Source: Streptomyces roseifaciens
GTDB taxonomy: Bacteria; Actinomycetota; Actinomycetes; Streptomycetales; Streptomycetaceae
Assembly: GCF_001445655.1 (NCBI RefSeq)
Contig: NZ_LNBE01000003.1
Coordinates: forward strand, 62,001 to 126,000
DNA length: 64,000 nt
Direction: 5' to 3'
Part shown: piece after piece, positions 44,266 through 52,011 of the stretch
How the letters are laid out: each line of letters begins with the position of its first letter
Position numbering within the stretch: the first letter of the stretch is position 1
Position numbers and translations under genes: made by a program
The notes under the pieces: model-generated
What the model saw: the letters and a program-made list of their open reading frames with translations, nothing else
What the model was told of the DNA's origin: nothing
Databases searched by the model: none

Positions 44266-45321
44266 ATGGCCACGCGTGCCACGTTGAGGGGTTATCTATT
44301 GGAAGAGTCGCTGGCGTGGTTGCTTCGGCACAGCGGCTACCGGCTGTTGGTCGACGCCAAACAGGACCCGGTAGAGCTCGTTTCAGAAGGGAACACGCTC
44401 CGGGTCCGTGGGCGCGGTGCCCTGCATCAGGTAGATGTACTGGGAGAGTTCGCCTTCACGCCGGCCTTTTCGCTGCCGGTCCGACTGTTCCTGGAGGCCA
44501 AGTTCTACCGCACGCCGTGTCGGCTGGAGGTCGTGCGCAATGCCCACGGAGTGCTTCACGACGTCAACGAGAACTTCATGACCCTGCCGAGTACCCGTCC
44601 TCGCCAGCGCTACCAATATTCGTACGCCCTGTTCTCAGCCAACGGCTTCACCACCGACGCCCAGAAGTATGCCCTGGCTCATCAGATATCGCTCGTAGAC
44701 CTGTCGGGTGAGTCCTTCGACTGGCTCCGCAACGCGCTCTACGCAACGGCGCGTGCGCTGTTCGACGCCCAGAATACGTACCATCTGAGGTCTTTCCCCG
44801 TGTCCTGGATGCGGAACGAGATGAGAAAAGCTCTGGGTATGGGCCCCGCCGGCCTTTTGCCTGAAGTGGGTACCAGCGCGACGCAGTTCGAGGGCGTGGC
44901 CAGCCAGCTCCTCGCGGACTTCGTTACTGTGCTCGAGGAGCACAGCGAGGCCGAGCTGCTGTTGGGATTCCCCGCTGCTCCGTTCATCCTGCCACTGGCC
45001 GCCGATGACAAACAGCAGTTCTTGAAGTACGCCGATGCCAGTCCAGACCACTCGGTTCGGCTCCGGCGGACTGGGCATGGTGAGGCTGCTGAGTGGACTC
45101 TGTCTCCATGGGGCGCTGATGAGGATGCCTACCGGCTTACCTTTAAGTTGCCGGAGCACATCGAGCAATGGATCAGCGGAGTCGAGGAAAAAGAGCGGCA
45201 GCGCACCTCAGAGATCAAGTCACAGTTCCTGAGCGCGATCACCATCTACCGCATGAACGGAGCTGGGGTTCGTTCCTACCAGTTGCGATATGAGCCGAGC
45301 GCGCTGTGGAATCCGTGTTAG
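44266..45321 (+). CDS. PD-(D/E)XK nuclease-like protein paired with the HsdM-like gene
   Basis: The 351-residue protein starts at ATG 44266 behind GGAGGAGG, 161 bp after the HsdM-like gene on the same strand. The N-terminal third has a restriction-endonuclease-like fold: LEESLAWLLRHSGYRL, then HQVDVLGEFAF (Asp at about 56), LFLEAKFYRTPCRLEVVRN (ExK at about 76-78) and a following helix with HGVLHDVNENF. The middle and C-terminal parts, rich in FDAQNTYHLRSFPV-type text, are unrecognised. It is likely a modification-dependent or infection-activated DNase working with the upstream protein. Homologues would be expected to co-occur with that gene if the two form a system. Confidence 0.7.
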   Translation: MATRATLRGYLLEESLAWLLRHSGYRLLVDAKQDPVELVSEGNTLRVRGRGALHQVDVLGEFAFTPAFSLPVRLFLEAKFYRTPCRLEVVRNAHGVLHDVNENFMTLPSTRPRQRYQYSYALFSANGFTTDAQKYALAHQISLVDLSGESFDWLRNALYATARALFDAQNTYHLRSFPVSWMRNEMRKALGMGPAGLLPEVGTSATQFEGVASQLLADFVTVLEEHSEAELLLGFPAAPFILPLAADDKQQFLKYADASPDHSVRLRRTGHGEAAEWTLSPWGADEDAYRLTFKLPEHIEQWISGVEEKERQRTSEIKSQFLSAITIYRMNGAGVRSYQLRYEPSALWNPC

Positions 45322-45472
45322 CCAAGGGTGGCACGACGGGCATGGGCAAAGCCAGCCACGGATCCATCCGCAGGAGAGCCTGAAACTCGACTCGCCGGAC
45401 GGGCGCCGCTGGTGCGCGGGTGTGTGCCGTGCCCGCCGTTCCCCGCTTCTTTGGGCTGGACGGAGGGGTTGA

Positions 45473-46759
45473 TTAACGCCTTCTCGGCGAGCGGGCGATC
45501 GGGGTGGATGGGGAGGTTGACGCGGGTTGGCGTGGTGACGGGGCCCGCGAAGACATCTGTGACGGTGCTGACACGGATGGAGCGGTAGACAAGTCGAGAC
45601 GCAGATTGGCTTTCGATGGGGGGCTTGGGCATGCGGGTGTCTGCACTGATGGCGTCGAGGTCGTGTGACTGCTTGCGACTGGCGGGGGTCTGCGTCGCGA
45701 TTCCGTCGACTGTCGGGGCACAACCTCGCCTCGGGCGCGGAGCGTTCGAAGCCGGACGGCGGTGAGGTCGGCGAGAGCGCGGCGGGACGTGGTGATCAGC
45801 TGATGGGGTGTGAGCGTGGTGTCAGCGGCGAGCCGCCCAATATGGCCGGCAGTGTCGGTGGCAGCGGATAGTAGCGCGTGGCGTATGACGCGGGTTGCCC
45901 AGTAGGCGGGGTCCGCGCCGGACCGCTCACAGATAGCGAGGACGTCGTCGGGTGTGGCCGTAGTGCGGACGAAGACACCACGCTGCTGGGCCTCCCAGAC
46001 GACGGTGACCGGGTCGATTGGGTCGCCGCGGTGGTCCAGGGCGGCCAGCGCCCGGAAGAGCTGCTGGTGGACCGGGTCAGCGAAGTCCTCCGCCGTGAGA
46101 TAGGCGCGCACCTCTGTTAGGACGGCAGGCCGGTTCGTGGCAGCCGAGAGGAAGACCCGCTCGGCCAGTATTCGGTCTTTGATGTCTTCGCTCTGCGTGG
46201 ACGAGGCGCTCGTTTCGGTGCGGGGGAGAGAGCCGGGGTAGGGTCGCCACCGACGTGTGAGCTGTTCGAGGACGTCGGCCAGCTCGTCGGCCCGTGCACA
46301 GAGCAGATCCATGCCTGTGTCGGATTCTCGGGATTCCCGTACGGCCTGTCCGAGGCGGGCGGCGTGCTCGGCGACGGCCCGGCGGGCGTGGCCGGCTAGG
46401 ACCATCTGCCCGTATGTGGTCGCGTGCTTGGGCTGCGGGCAGGCATTGATCAGGGCATGAGCGTAGGAGGGGGTGAGCGCGGACGCTGCTTCGGCGCCGC
46501 GCGCGGTGGCTTGCTGCACCCACTCCAGTCCCTGCTCGGGCGTCGGCTGCGCCTCGGCGGAAGCGGGGTGACCGGTCTTGGCGAGGTGGCACATCGCGGA
46601 GTACAGAGCGGTGTGGTGCGGGAGGTAGAAGTGTTCCGGCTCCAGCCATCCTGAGACCGCGGTGAGAGCGCGGGGCTGGAAGAGGAGGGCGCCGAGGAGT
46701 GCCTGCTCGGCCAGGACGATGACGTCCCGGCCGGGCAGGTCCTGGAGTTGGGTGCTCAT
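45473..46759 (-). CDS. Protein with two DnaB N-terminal-like domains, no helicase domain
   Basis: The 428-residue protein starts at ATG 46759, overlapping the stop of the cytosine methyltransferase gene (ATGA). Residues about 10-160 (LAEQALLGALLFQPRALTAVSGWLEPEHFYLPHHTALY) and about 195-330 (DRILAERVFLSAATNRPAVLTEVRAYLTAEDF, DPVHQQLFRALAALDHRG, VTVVWEAQQRGV) each match the DnaB N-terminal helical domain. The RecA-like ATPase half of DnaB is absent. The last 90 residues are Ser/Pro/Arg-rich. Such proteins are typical of actinobacterial conjugative elements and may recruit primase or modulate replication of transferred DNA. It is the last gene of the long minus-strand operon. Confidence 0.72.
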   Translation of the reverse strand: MSTQLQDLPGRDVIVLAEQALLGALLFQPRALTAVSGWLEPEHFYLPHHTALYSAMCHLAKTGHPASAEAQPTPEQGLEWVQQATARGAEAASALTPSYAHALINACPQPKHATTYGQMVLAGHARRAVAEHAARLGQAVRESRESDTGMDLLCARADELADVLEQLTRRWRPYPGSLPRTETSASSTQSEDIKDRILAERVFLSAATNRPAVLTEVRAYLTAEDFADPVHQQLFRALAALDHRGDPIDPVTVVWEAQQRGVFVRTTATPDDVLAICERSGADPAYWATRVIRHALLSAATDTAGHIGRLAADTTLTPHQLITTSRRALADLTAVRLRTLRARGEVVPRQSTESRRRPPPVASSHTTSTPSVQTPACPSPPSKANLRLDLSTAPSVSAPSQMSSRAPSPRQPASTSPSTPIARSPRRR

Positions 46760-47943
46760 GCGGCCAGTCCGAAGTCACTCTGGCGTACGCGGGTGCCCAG
46801 GTGAGGGGCGAGGAGTTGCGCGGCCAGCAGTGGGGGTACTGCGTTGCCGATCTGCTCGAATTGCCGCGACTTCGTGCCTTGCCACGGGTAGGTGGCGGGA
46901 AAGGACTGGAGGATCCCTGCCTCCGTTGCCGTGATCCGGATCGCGGCCGGATTCCGCTCGCCACCCGGGTCCGGGGCGGGCGGCGTGGTGGGGTTGGGTA
47001 CCCAGACGCATTCGTTCACGCGGTGGCCGAAGAAGAGGGTGCCTGCTGGTTCGTCCGCCCGTCGCACGGTGGCGTTGGCCTGGCTGTTACTCCGTAGCAT
47101 CCAGGACGAACGCCCATGGCGCACCTGGGCAGTTGAGTCGGTGTGGCGGGCCTGCCAGGTTCCGCGGTCACGGGAGGTGGTCAGCGCTTTGCGTGACCCG
47201 CTGGGGAAGGGCTCGGGCCCGCCGCCGTTCCCACCGCCTGCACAGACGGTGGGAACGGGCCGGTCGGTCGCGCCCCAGCCGAGCGCTTCGGCCATGGAGA
47301 CCCAGAGGGCCCGGCCCGGCCCGAAGAACGTGTCTTGCGTGGCTACTTGGGCGTGTGTCGGTTCAGGCGGGGCGGCGTCGCGGGTGCGGGAGGCGAGGAG
47401 GATAGCCCGTCGGCGGGTCTGCGGCACCCCGTAGTCCGCCGCGTTCACGATGCCGGTCCATACGGAGAAGCCCCAGGTGCGCAGGATCTGGGCGTACTGG
47501 CGCCAGAGCGGAAGGACGTCCGGTACTTCTTCCATGGCGACCCATTCGGGCTGACCGGCGACGTGGAGGGCGTGGAGGTAGCGCATCGGCTCGGCGGCCA
47601 GCAGCGACCGTTCGTCCCGGCATGCGGCCAGGAGCTTGCCGCGGGTGTCGAGACCGTTGGCGAGGTCGGCGACGGCCTGGTGGACCAAGGGCTGGTCGAT
47701 CAGCCCCAGCCGTTTGCCGGCCATCGACCACGCCTGGCACGGCGGGCTCGCGATCAACCCTGTGGTCTTCCCGGCGAACGGCCACGTCGGATACTGCGCC
47801 ACATCGGTCCGGATGGTGGTGTGCCCGGCGGCTGCCCGGGTCTTGCACGCCCACTCATCCCGTTCCAGACCGATGTCCCGTGCGCCGAGGACGGCCAGGG
47901 CATGTGACCAGCCACCGGGGCCGGCGAACAGGTCCAGGATCAT
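46756..47943 (-). CDS. DNA cytosine-5 methyltransferase (Dcm-like)
   Basis: The 395-residue protein starts at ATG 47943, overlapping the stop of the coupling-protein gene. Motif I is LDLFAGPGGWSHAL at the N-terminus and motif IV is ASPPCQAWSMAG with the catalytic Cys at about residue 68. Motif VI is represented by AMEEVPDVLP, motif VIII by QTRRRAILLAS and motif X by QIGNAVPPLLAAQLL. All essential motifs are present, so it should be active. No matching endonuclease gene is adjacent, so it is an orphan enzyme probably protecting the element from host restriction during transfer. It ends in SDFGLAA. Confidence 0.9.
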   Translation of the reverse strand: MILDLFAGPGGWSHALAVLGARDIGLERDEWACKTRAAAGHTTIRTDVAQYPTWPFAGKTTGLIASPPCQAWSMAGKRLGLIDQPLVHQAVADLANGLDTRGKLLAACRDERSLLAAEPMRYLHALHVAGQPEWVAMEEVPDVLPLWRQYAQILRTWGFSVWTGIVNAADYGVPQTRRRAILLASRTRDAAPPEPTHAQVATQDTFFGPGRALWVSMAEALGWGATDRPVPTVCAGGGNGGGPEPFPSGSRKALTTSRDRGTWQARHTDSTAQVRHGRSSWMLRSNSQANATVRRADEPAGTLFFGHRVNECVWVPNPTTPPAPDPGGERNPAAIRITATEAGILQSFPATYPWQGTKSRQFEQIGNAVPPLLAAQLLAPHLGTRVRQSDFGLAA

Positions 47944-49829
47944 GCGGCCTGCCCGAAGTTGTCCTGCTTCGGCGCGGCCTTGGCGACGGCACGGGCGGTA
48001 ATGGTCTGCGAGGCGCACTGGGAAGCGGCGGAGAGTGCGGCGGCGCCGGGTTCCTTGTACCAGGGGCGCAGGGTGAGCATCGCGGCGCGCATGCCGGTGG
48101 CCAGGCAGATGGCGGTTCCCTTGGCGAGGGCGCGGATGGCGTCGGCGGGCAGGATCCGCTCTTGGCGCATCGAGACGGACTTCGAGGTGCCGGAGTCGGA
48201 GGTGGAGGTGGAGACGGTTTCGACGTCGTGGTCGCCGATCATCCGGGAGAGCTTGTCGGCGAAGTCCGGATCGTCGATACCGGAGCCGATGACCTTGATG
48301 GTGGCCGCGCTCCACATGGCGTCCATGCCCGAGTCGCCCCAGACCTTCTGGCCCTGGCGGTAGGACTGCAGGATGGTGATGGGGATGATCCCGCGGGATC
48401 CGAGGTGCGAGTACAGGTCCGGCAGGTCGCTGATCTTGCATACGTTGGCTGCCTCGTCGAGGACCGCGAGCATGGGCGGGTCGAGGCGGCCTCCGGAACG
48501 TTCGGCGTGTGCGGTCGCCGTGCGCATCACCGAGTCCGCGCACGCGGCGATCAGCGCGCTCGCTCCGCCACCGCCGTCCTTCGACAGCAGGTACAACGTG
48601 TCGCGGCCCTGGACGAACTCGGCGGGCCGGAACTCCGCGACGTCGCCCTGCGGGGTGATCCAGGCGGCGATGTCAGCCGAGAGCAAGCAGGCGGCGTACT
48701 GGCGGGCGGTCTCGTAGATGCCGTCGCGGGTCTCGGGCGGGCCCTCGACGGTGCCCTTGAGCTGGGCGGCGACGGCGTCGAAGCCGTGGTCACGCAGCAG
48801 GTCCAGCGGGGTACGGTCGGCCGGGAAGGCCAGCCACTGCATCACGTCGGTGATCGGGCGCCGGTCCAGGGCGGCGGCGAGGAAGAGCTGGGCGAGGATG
48901 TTCTGCGCGGCTTTGGACCAGAAGTCGCCGGCGTTGCTGCTGTCGACGGAGGCGGCGACGAAGTGGCCGGCCAGGCGGCCGGCGCCTTCAAGACTGGTGG
49001 CATCCGCGAGGGGGTTCCACCACATCTCCCGCGGGGCGTGCGCGATCTGCTGAGGATCCATCGACCATGTCCGCCCCACCTTCCCCCGGGCCTCCAGCGT
49101 GGCCGTATAGGCGTCGCCCGCGGCCTTGTTGGACGTCAGCAGGACGGCGCCGGGGGCGCCGAGAATCGCGGGAATGGCCAGGCAGGTCGTCTTGCCGGAG
49201 CGGGGGGCCATGATGGCCACGGCCACGTCCTCGTAGCCCATGCGGACCTCGTGCCGGGTGCCGGCGAGATCTCCGAGCAGGACTCCGGTCTCCTGTGGAT
49301 CGATCTTCTTCGTCTCGCTCTTGGCCAGGCTCGGGCGAAGCTCCTTGGCCTTGGCGGTGATCTGCCGGGCGAGCAGAGGCTCGACGTCCCGCCGGGTGGC
49401 CATCCCCTTGACGGCCTTGCGCCCCTTGGTGCCGTTCTTATGGCGCATGTAGAGCCGCGCGGCGATGGCGGCGATGGCCACGAGGAGGACGCAGGGGAAG
49501 ACGAGGGTGCCGATGGTCAGGGCGGTGTCGCCGGTCTCGGGCCAGAGGTCGTGAGGGTGGAGGAGCGCGTCGGCGGGGCGGAAGGGGGCACGGGAGTCGG
49601 CGTCGGTGGTGAGGAAGGCGACGACGTTGCCGCCGATCCAGGAGGCGGTGGCGAAGGGGATGAAGACGGCGATGGCGCCGATCAGGATGCGGAAGAGGAG
49701 GTCCGTGGCCGGGGAGGAGGGCGCGGACGGGGATGTGCGAGGAGGCAAAGCGGATGGTCCTGTGGTGGTGCGGGAGAGATGGGGGGGGAGCGCGAGAGGC
49801 ACGGGGGACGCGCTGGGTTCAGCGGCCAC
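47940..49829 (-). CDS. VirD4/TraG-type conjugative coupling ATPase
   Basis: Two N-terminal membrane segments (FRILIGAIAVFIPFATASWI and LVFPCVLLVAIAAIAARLYM) are followed by a soluble TraG/VirD4 ATPase. Walker A is IMAPRSGKTTCLAIPAIL (about residue 206) and Walker B is PMLAVLDEAANVCKISDL (about 452), then ILQSYRQGQKVWG. It should couple DNA to the secretion channel. The start is uncertain: the frame is open to ATG 49970, but the segment upstream of GTG 49829 is Arg/His-rich and overlaps the coding end of the preceding gene in another frame. The C-terminus is QDNFGQAA. The stop overlaps the methyltransferase start. Confidence 0.88.
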   Translation of the reverse strand: MAAEPSASPVPLALPPHLSRTTTGPSALPPRTSPSAPSSPATDLLFRILIGAIAVFIPFATASWIGGNVVAFLTTDADSRAPFRPADALLHPHDLWPETGDTALTIGTLVFPCVLLVAIAAIAARLYMRHKNGTKGRKAVKGMATRRDVEPLLARQITAKAKELRPSLAKSETKKIDPQETGVLLGDLAGTRHEVRMGYEDVAVAIMAPRSGKTTCLAIPAILGAPGAVLLTSNKAAGDAYTATLEARGKVGRTWSMDPQQIAHAPREMWWNPLADATSLEGAGRLAGHFVAASVDSSNAGDFWSKAAQNILAQLFLAAALDRRPITDVMQWLAFPADRTPLDLLRDHGFDAVAAQLKGTVEGPPETRDGIYETARQYAACLLSADIAAWITPQGDVAEFRPAEFVQGRDTLYLLSKDGGGGASALIAACADSVMRTATAHAERSGGRLDPPMLAVLDEAANVCKISDLPDLYSHLGSRGIIPITILQSYRQGQKVWGDSGMDAMWSAATIKVIGSGIDDPDFADKLSRMIGDHDVETVSTSTSDSGTSKSVSMRQERILPADAIRALAKGTAICLATGMRAAMLTLRPWYKEPGAAALSAASQCASQTITARAVAKAAPKQDNFGQAA

Positions 49830-50194
49830 GGCGGCTGGGGCGCGGGAGATGCGACGGGCAGGGGCTCGCGGCTGACGGCGGGTAGACGGCCCGACTGGGC
49901 AGCGGCGTCCATGAGGTCGCTGACGTCGTCGGTGATGTCCTCGGCGGCCTGAGTGATGATGGCGTGCCACAGGTCGTAGGCGGGTGAGCCCAGTTCCTGT
50001 GGGTCGACGCGGTCGCAGTCGAATCAGCCAGCGGTGGACGGCCAGTCGGATAGCCGCTCCAGCACGCCGGTTCTGGGATGGAGGATGGCCTTCATCGGGT
50101 GGGCGGGCAGCCCGAGGGTCGGTCGTGGTGTGCAGCGTTGGTCGAGCAGGTGGATCAGATCGGCGGCGATCCGATCCGCCTCCTCGGTCGTCAC
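49682..50194 (-). pseudogene. Conserved-type small gene interrupted by an in-frame TGA
   Basis: From GTG 50194 the frame reads VTTEEADRIAADLIHLLDQR, later ILHPRTGVLERLSDWPSTAG. It then meets TGA (complement of 50024-50026), and continues in the same frame as FDCDRVDPQELGSPAYDLWH, AEDITDDVSDLMDAAAQ and a Pro-rich tail to 49682. Protein-like sequence on both sides without a start codon after the stop points to a single gene with a nonsense change. TGG to TGA (one base, position 50024) would restore a Trp before FDCDRV. The 5' piece alone is 56 residues. The family is not recognised; it sits in the conjugation operon just before the coupling protein. Confidence 0.5.
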
Positions 50195-50221
50195 CGGAAC
50201 GGGACCGTCAACGTCGGCCGC

Positions 50222-50572
50222 TCACTTCCCGGTTCGGGTGCCAGTGGGAGTACCTTGCCGGACGTTCGAGCGGGTCTCGCCGAGCGTTCCGAAGGGGCCG
50301 GTGGCCAGCGAGGTGCCTGTATGCCGGGGGTGCGCCGTGCGAGCGGAGGCATCGCGGCTGATGCAGCGGTGGAGCAGTCGGCGCAGGCGGTAGAAGAGGT
50401 GGCGCGTCAGCCGGGCCGCAGGATCGGCGGTCGTGGTGAAGCTGGGGAACATGTGAGGCGAGGGCGGAATCTGTCCGGCAGGAACGAGCGGGTGGGGTGT
50501 CGGGCTCCGCGGTCTGCAGACGTCCTGCACGACGGTGTCGGCATCGTCTTCGCGGCTCCGGAGGGCGATCAC
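50222..50572 (-). CDS. Small protein of unknown function in the conjugation operon
   Basis: This 116-codon gene starts at GTG 50572, forming a GTGA overlap with the preceding stop. Codon third positions are mostly G/C. The N-terminus is acidic (LRSREDDADTVVQDV). The middle has a basic helix (ARLTRHLFYRLRRLLHRCIS). The C-terminus is Thr/Gly-rich. No domain is recognised. It shares its frame with the interrupted gene downstream, separated by a TGA and nine codons. Confidence 0.5.
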   Translation of the reverse strand: MIALRSREDDADTVVQDVCRPRSPTPHPLVPAGQIPPSPHMFPSFTTTADPAARLTRHLFYRLRRLLHRCISRDASARTAHPRHTGTSLATGPFGTLGETRSNVRQGTPTGTRTGK

Positions 50573-50985
50573 GCCGCTAGGCCGTAGTCATCGCGGTGCA
50601 CGAGCTGGTCGAGTGCGGTGAACTGGTACCAGTCCCCTTCCGTGCACCCGCGCTTGGGTAGTTGTGGCAGCAGCTCGGCGGCCAGGGCGCGGAAGAATGC
50701 GACGCAGTCGGGGCAGTGCTGCTCGACGTGGATGAGGTAGCGCGGGTGCGCGGTGGTGAAGGTGTGGGTGCCGCCGTTCGGGTTGCGGGTGCGCCAGCCG
50801 TCCTGGCCGGTGGGTGTGTGCCAGGACGGTGCGACGACGGTCAGGTCGTCGCCGTGGAGGTCGCCATCCAGGCTGCCCCGGATGACCACGACGCGGTCGC
50901 CGGGGGCGAAGTGGTCGTGCCGGACCTGCCGGTTGGGAGTGACGGTGTCGGTGGCGTGGACGGAGAGGGGAGCGGAGTCGGGCAT
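50569..50985 (-). CDS. Hypothetical protein with a CPDC motif and an ssrA-like C-terminus
   Basis: The 138-residue protein starts at ATG 50985. It contains a beta-rich first half (HFAPGDRVVVIRGSLDGDL, DDLTVVAPSWHTP), then HPRYLIHVEQHCPDCVAFFRALAAELLP with a CPDC pair, and ends LVHRDDYGLAA. The first half resembles a small SH3-like barrel but no named domain is recognised. It lies in the conjugation operon and overlaps the next gene by 4 bp. The end is strikingly like the mycobacterial tmRNA tag terminus (RDYALAA). Confidence 0.65.
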   Translation of the reverse strand: MPDSAPLSVHATDTVTPNRQVRHDHFAPGDRVVVIRGSLDGDLHGDDLTVVAPSWHTPTGQDGWRTRNPNGGTHTFTTAHPRYLIHVEQHCPDCVAFFRALAAELLPQLPKRGCTEGDWYQFTALDQLVHRDDYGLAA

Positions 50986-51063
50986 CGGTGGTCCTCAGCG
51001 GGTGGAACGGTGAGAAGGGGTGCGACAGTCGAGGGCCGTGCGGCGAAGCCGTTTCTTGAACCG

Positions 51064-51081
51064 GCTATAAGGGGTTATAGC
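51064..51081. promoter_or_regulatory. AT-rich perfect inverted repeat
   Basis: GCTATAA at 51064 and TTATAGC at 51075 form a perfect 7-bp inverted repeat around GGGG. It stands out as an AT-rich island in GC-rich DNA. It lies between two minus-strand operon genes (stop 51087, next start 50985), so it could be an internal operator, a promoter with a TATAA core, or a protein-binding site. Confidence 0.4.
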
Positions 51082-51086
51082 TGCTG

Positions 51087-51584
51087 CTACACGTAGGGGT
51101 TTTCGGTCGGGCGGTCGGCGTCGGTCGCCGCCTCGAGCAGCTCCGGCAGATCGGCGCCGTCGGCATCGCGTTGGTCGATCCACCACCCGGCTCGTGTGAC
51201 CGTACGGACCTTCTCCTCGATCTCCGACCAGTCCGCGTCGTCGAGATCACCTTCGACGGCCAGGGCGGTGTATGCGGCGGTCACCAGCTGGTGTCGGCAC
51301 CGCACGGCCCACTCCACCGCCTTTTCCGGTCCCTCCAGCGGCGGCATTTCGTAGCGCTGCTCCCACCCGGTGGCCGCTTCCTGCTCTTCGGCGCGCCGGG
51401 CGGCGAGCCACTGCTCCTTGTCCGCAGGACTGCTCTCGCGGGCGGCCTTCCAGCAGTCGGAGCAGTCGCGGGCCTCAAGCCAGCGGGCGAAGCCGGCGCG
51501 TCGGTCGGCAGCGCGATCGGACAGGTCGTGCTCGGCCTGGTGGCCGCACGTGTGGTCGATGGTCCAGTGAGTACGGACAGCCAT
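51087..51584 (-). CDS. Small protein with a zinc-ribbon-like N-terminus, conjugation operon
   Basis: The 165-residue protein starts at ATG 51584 with GGAG 6 nt upstream; a longer frame to 51896 overlaps the previous gene. The N-terminus WTIDHTCGHQAEHDLSDR and the later RDCSDCWKAARE supply C-H and C-x2-C ligands of a zinc-ribbon type. The rest is acidic and helical (RRAEEQEAATGWEQRYEMPP, EGDLDDADWSEIEEKVRTV). Proteins with this layout recur in actinobacterial plasmids and integrative elements; their role is unknown. Confidence 0.65.
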   Translation of the reverse strand: MAVRTHWTIDHTCGHQAEHDLSDRAADRRAGFARWLEARDCSDCWKAARESSPADKEQWLAARRAEEQEAATGWEQRYEMPPLEGPEKAVEWAVRCRHQLVTAAYTALAVEGDLDDADWSEIEEKVRTVTRAGWWIDQRDADGADLPELLEAATDADRPTENPYV

Positions 51585-51627
51585 GAAGTTCTCCAATTCG
51601 TCCGGGGTTTGAAGGGAATGCGGAGGG

Positions 51628-52005
51628 TCAGCGGCGGGGCCGGTGACCGGGCGGCGTGGCAGCGCGCGGTGGCAGGTCCGGGCTGGGCGGACTGAAGGGG
51701 TGCACGGTGTACGGCCGAGGCCCCGTCCCGCGGGGTGTGGGCGCGGGGGATCGGGTGAGATCTTCGGTGAGCCGGACGACGTCGTCCCCGAACGCATCCA
51801 GCGCGGCAGCGGCGCCGTGGAGCCGCCGGGAGGCATCGCCGGGGCTGGGGCCAGGGTGCTCGTCGAACCAGATGCTGGCCCTCTCCAACAGGTCATAGAG
51901 ATCCGACAGATGACCGCACGGATCTTCGATCGCTTCCTGGAGTACGCGTGCCGCCTCTGCTGTGGAGCGTGCGCCGACGATACGGTCGGCTGGTGTCAGA
52001 TCCAT
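51628..52005 (-). CDS. Small helical hypothetical protein
   Basis: The 125-residue protein starts at ATG 52005, 6 bp after the preceding gene. The first 85 residues are helical (STAEAARVLQEAIEDPCGHL, SDLYDLLERASIWFDEHPGP, AAAALDAFGDDVVRLTEDL). The last 40 are Pro/Arg-rich. No domain is recognised. Its tight position in the operon supports it as a real gene. Confidence 0.6.
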   Translation of the reverse strand: MDLTPADRIVGARSTAEAARVLQEAIEDPCGHLSDLYDLLERASIWFDEHPGPSPGDASRRLHGAAAALDAFGDDVVRLTEDLTRSPAPTPRGTGPRPYTVHPFSPPSPDLPPRAATPPGHRPRR

Positions 52006-52011
52006 GGGACC

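Noticed and set aside
19992..45321. Interpretation of the helicase, ATPase, methylase and nuclease genes as a type I restriction system or DISARM
   Set aside because: PglZ, PglW, PglY, BrxD and BrxHI together define BREX type 2; no HsdR, HsdS or DrmA-C genes are seen.
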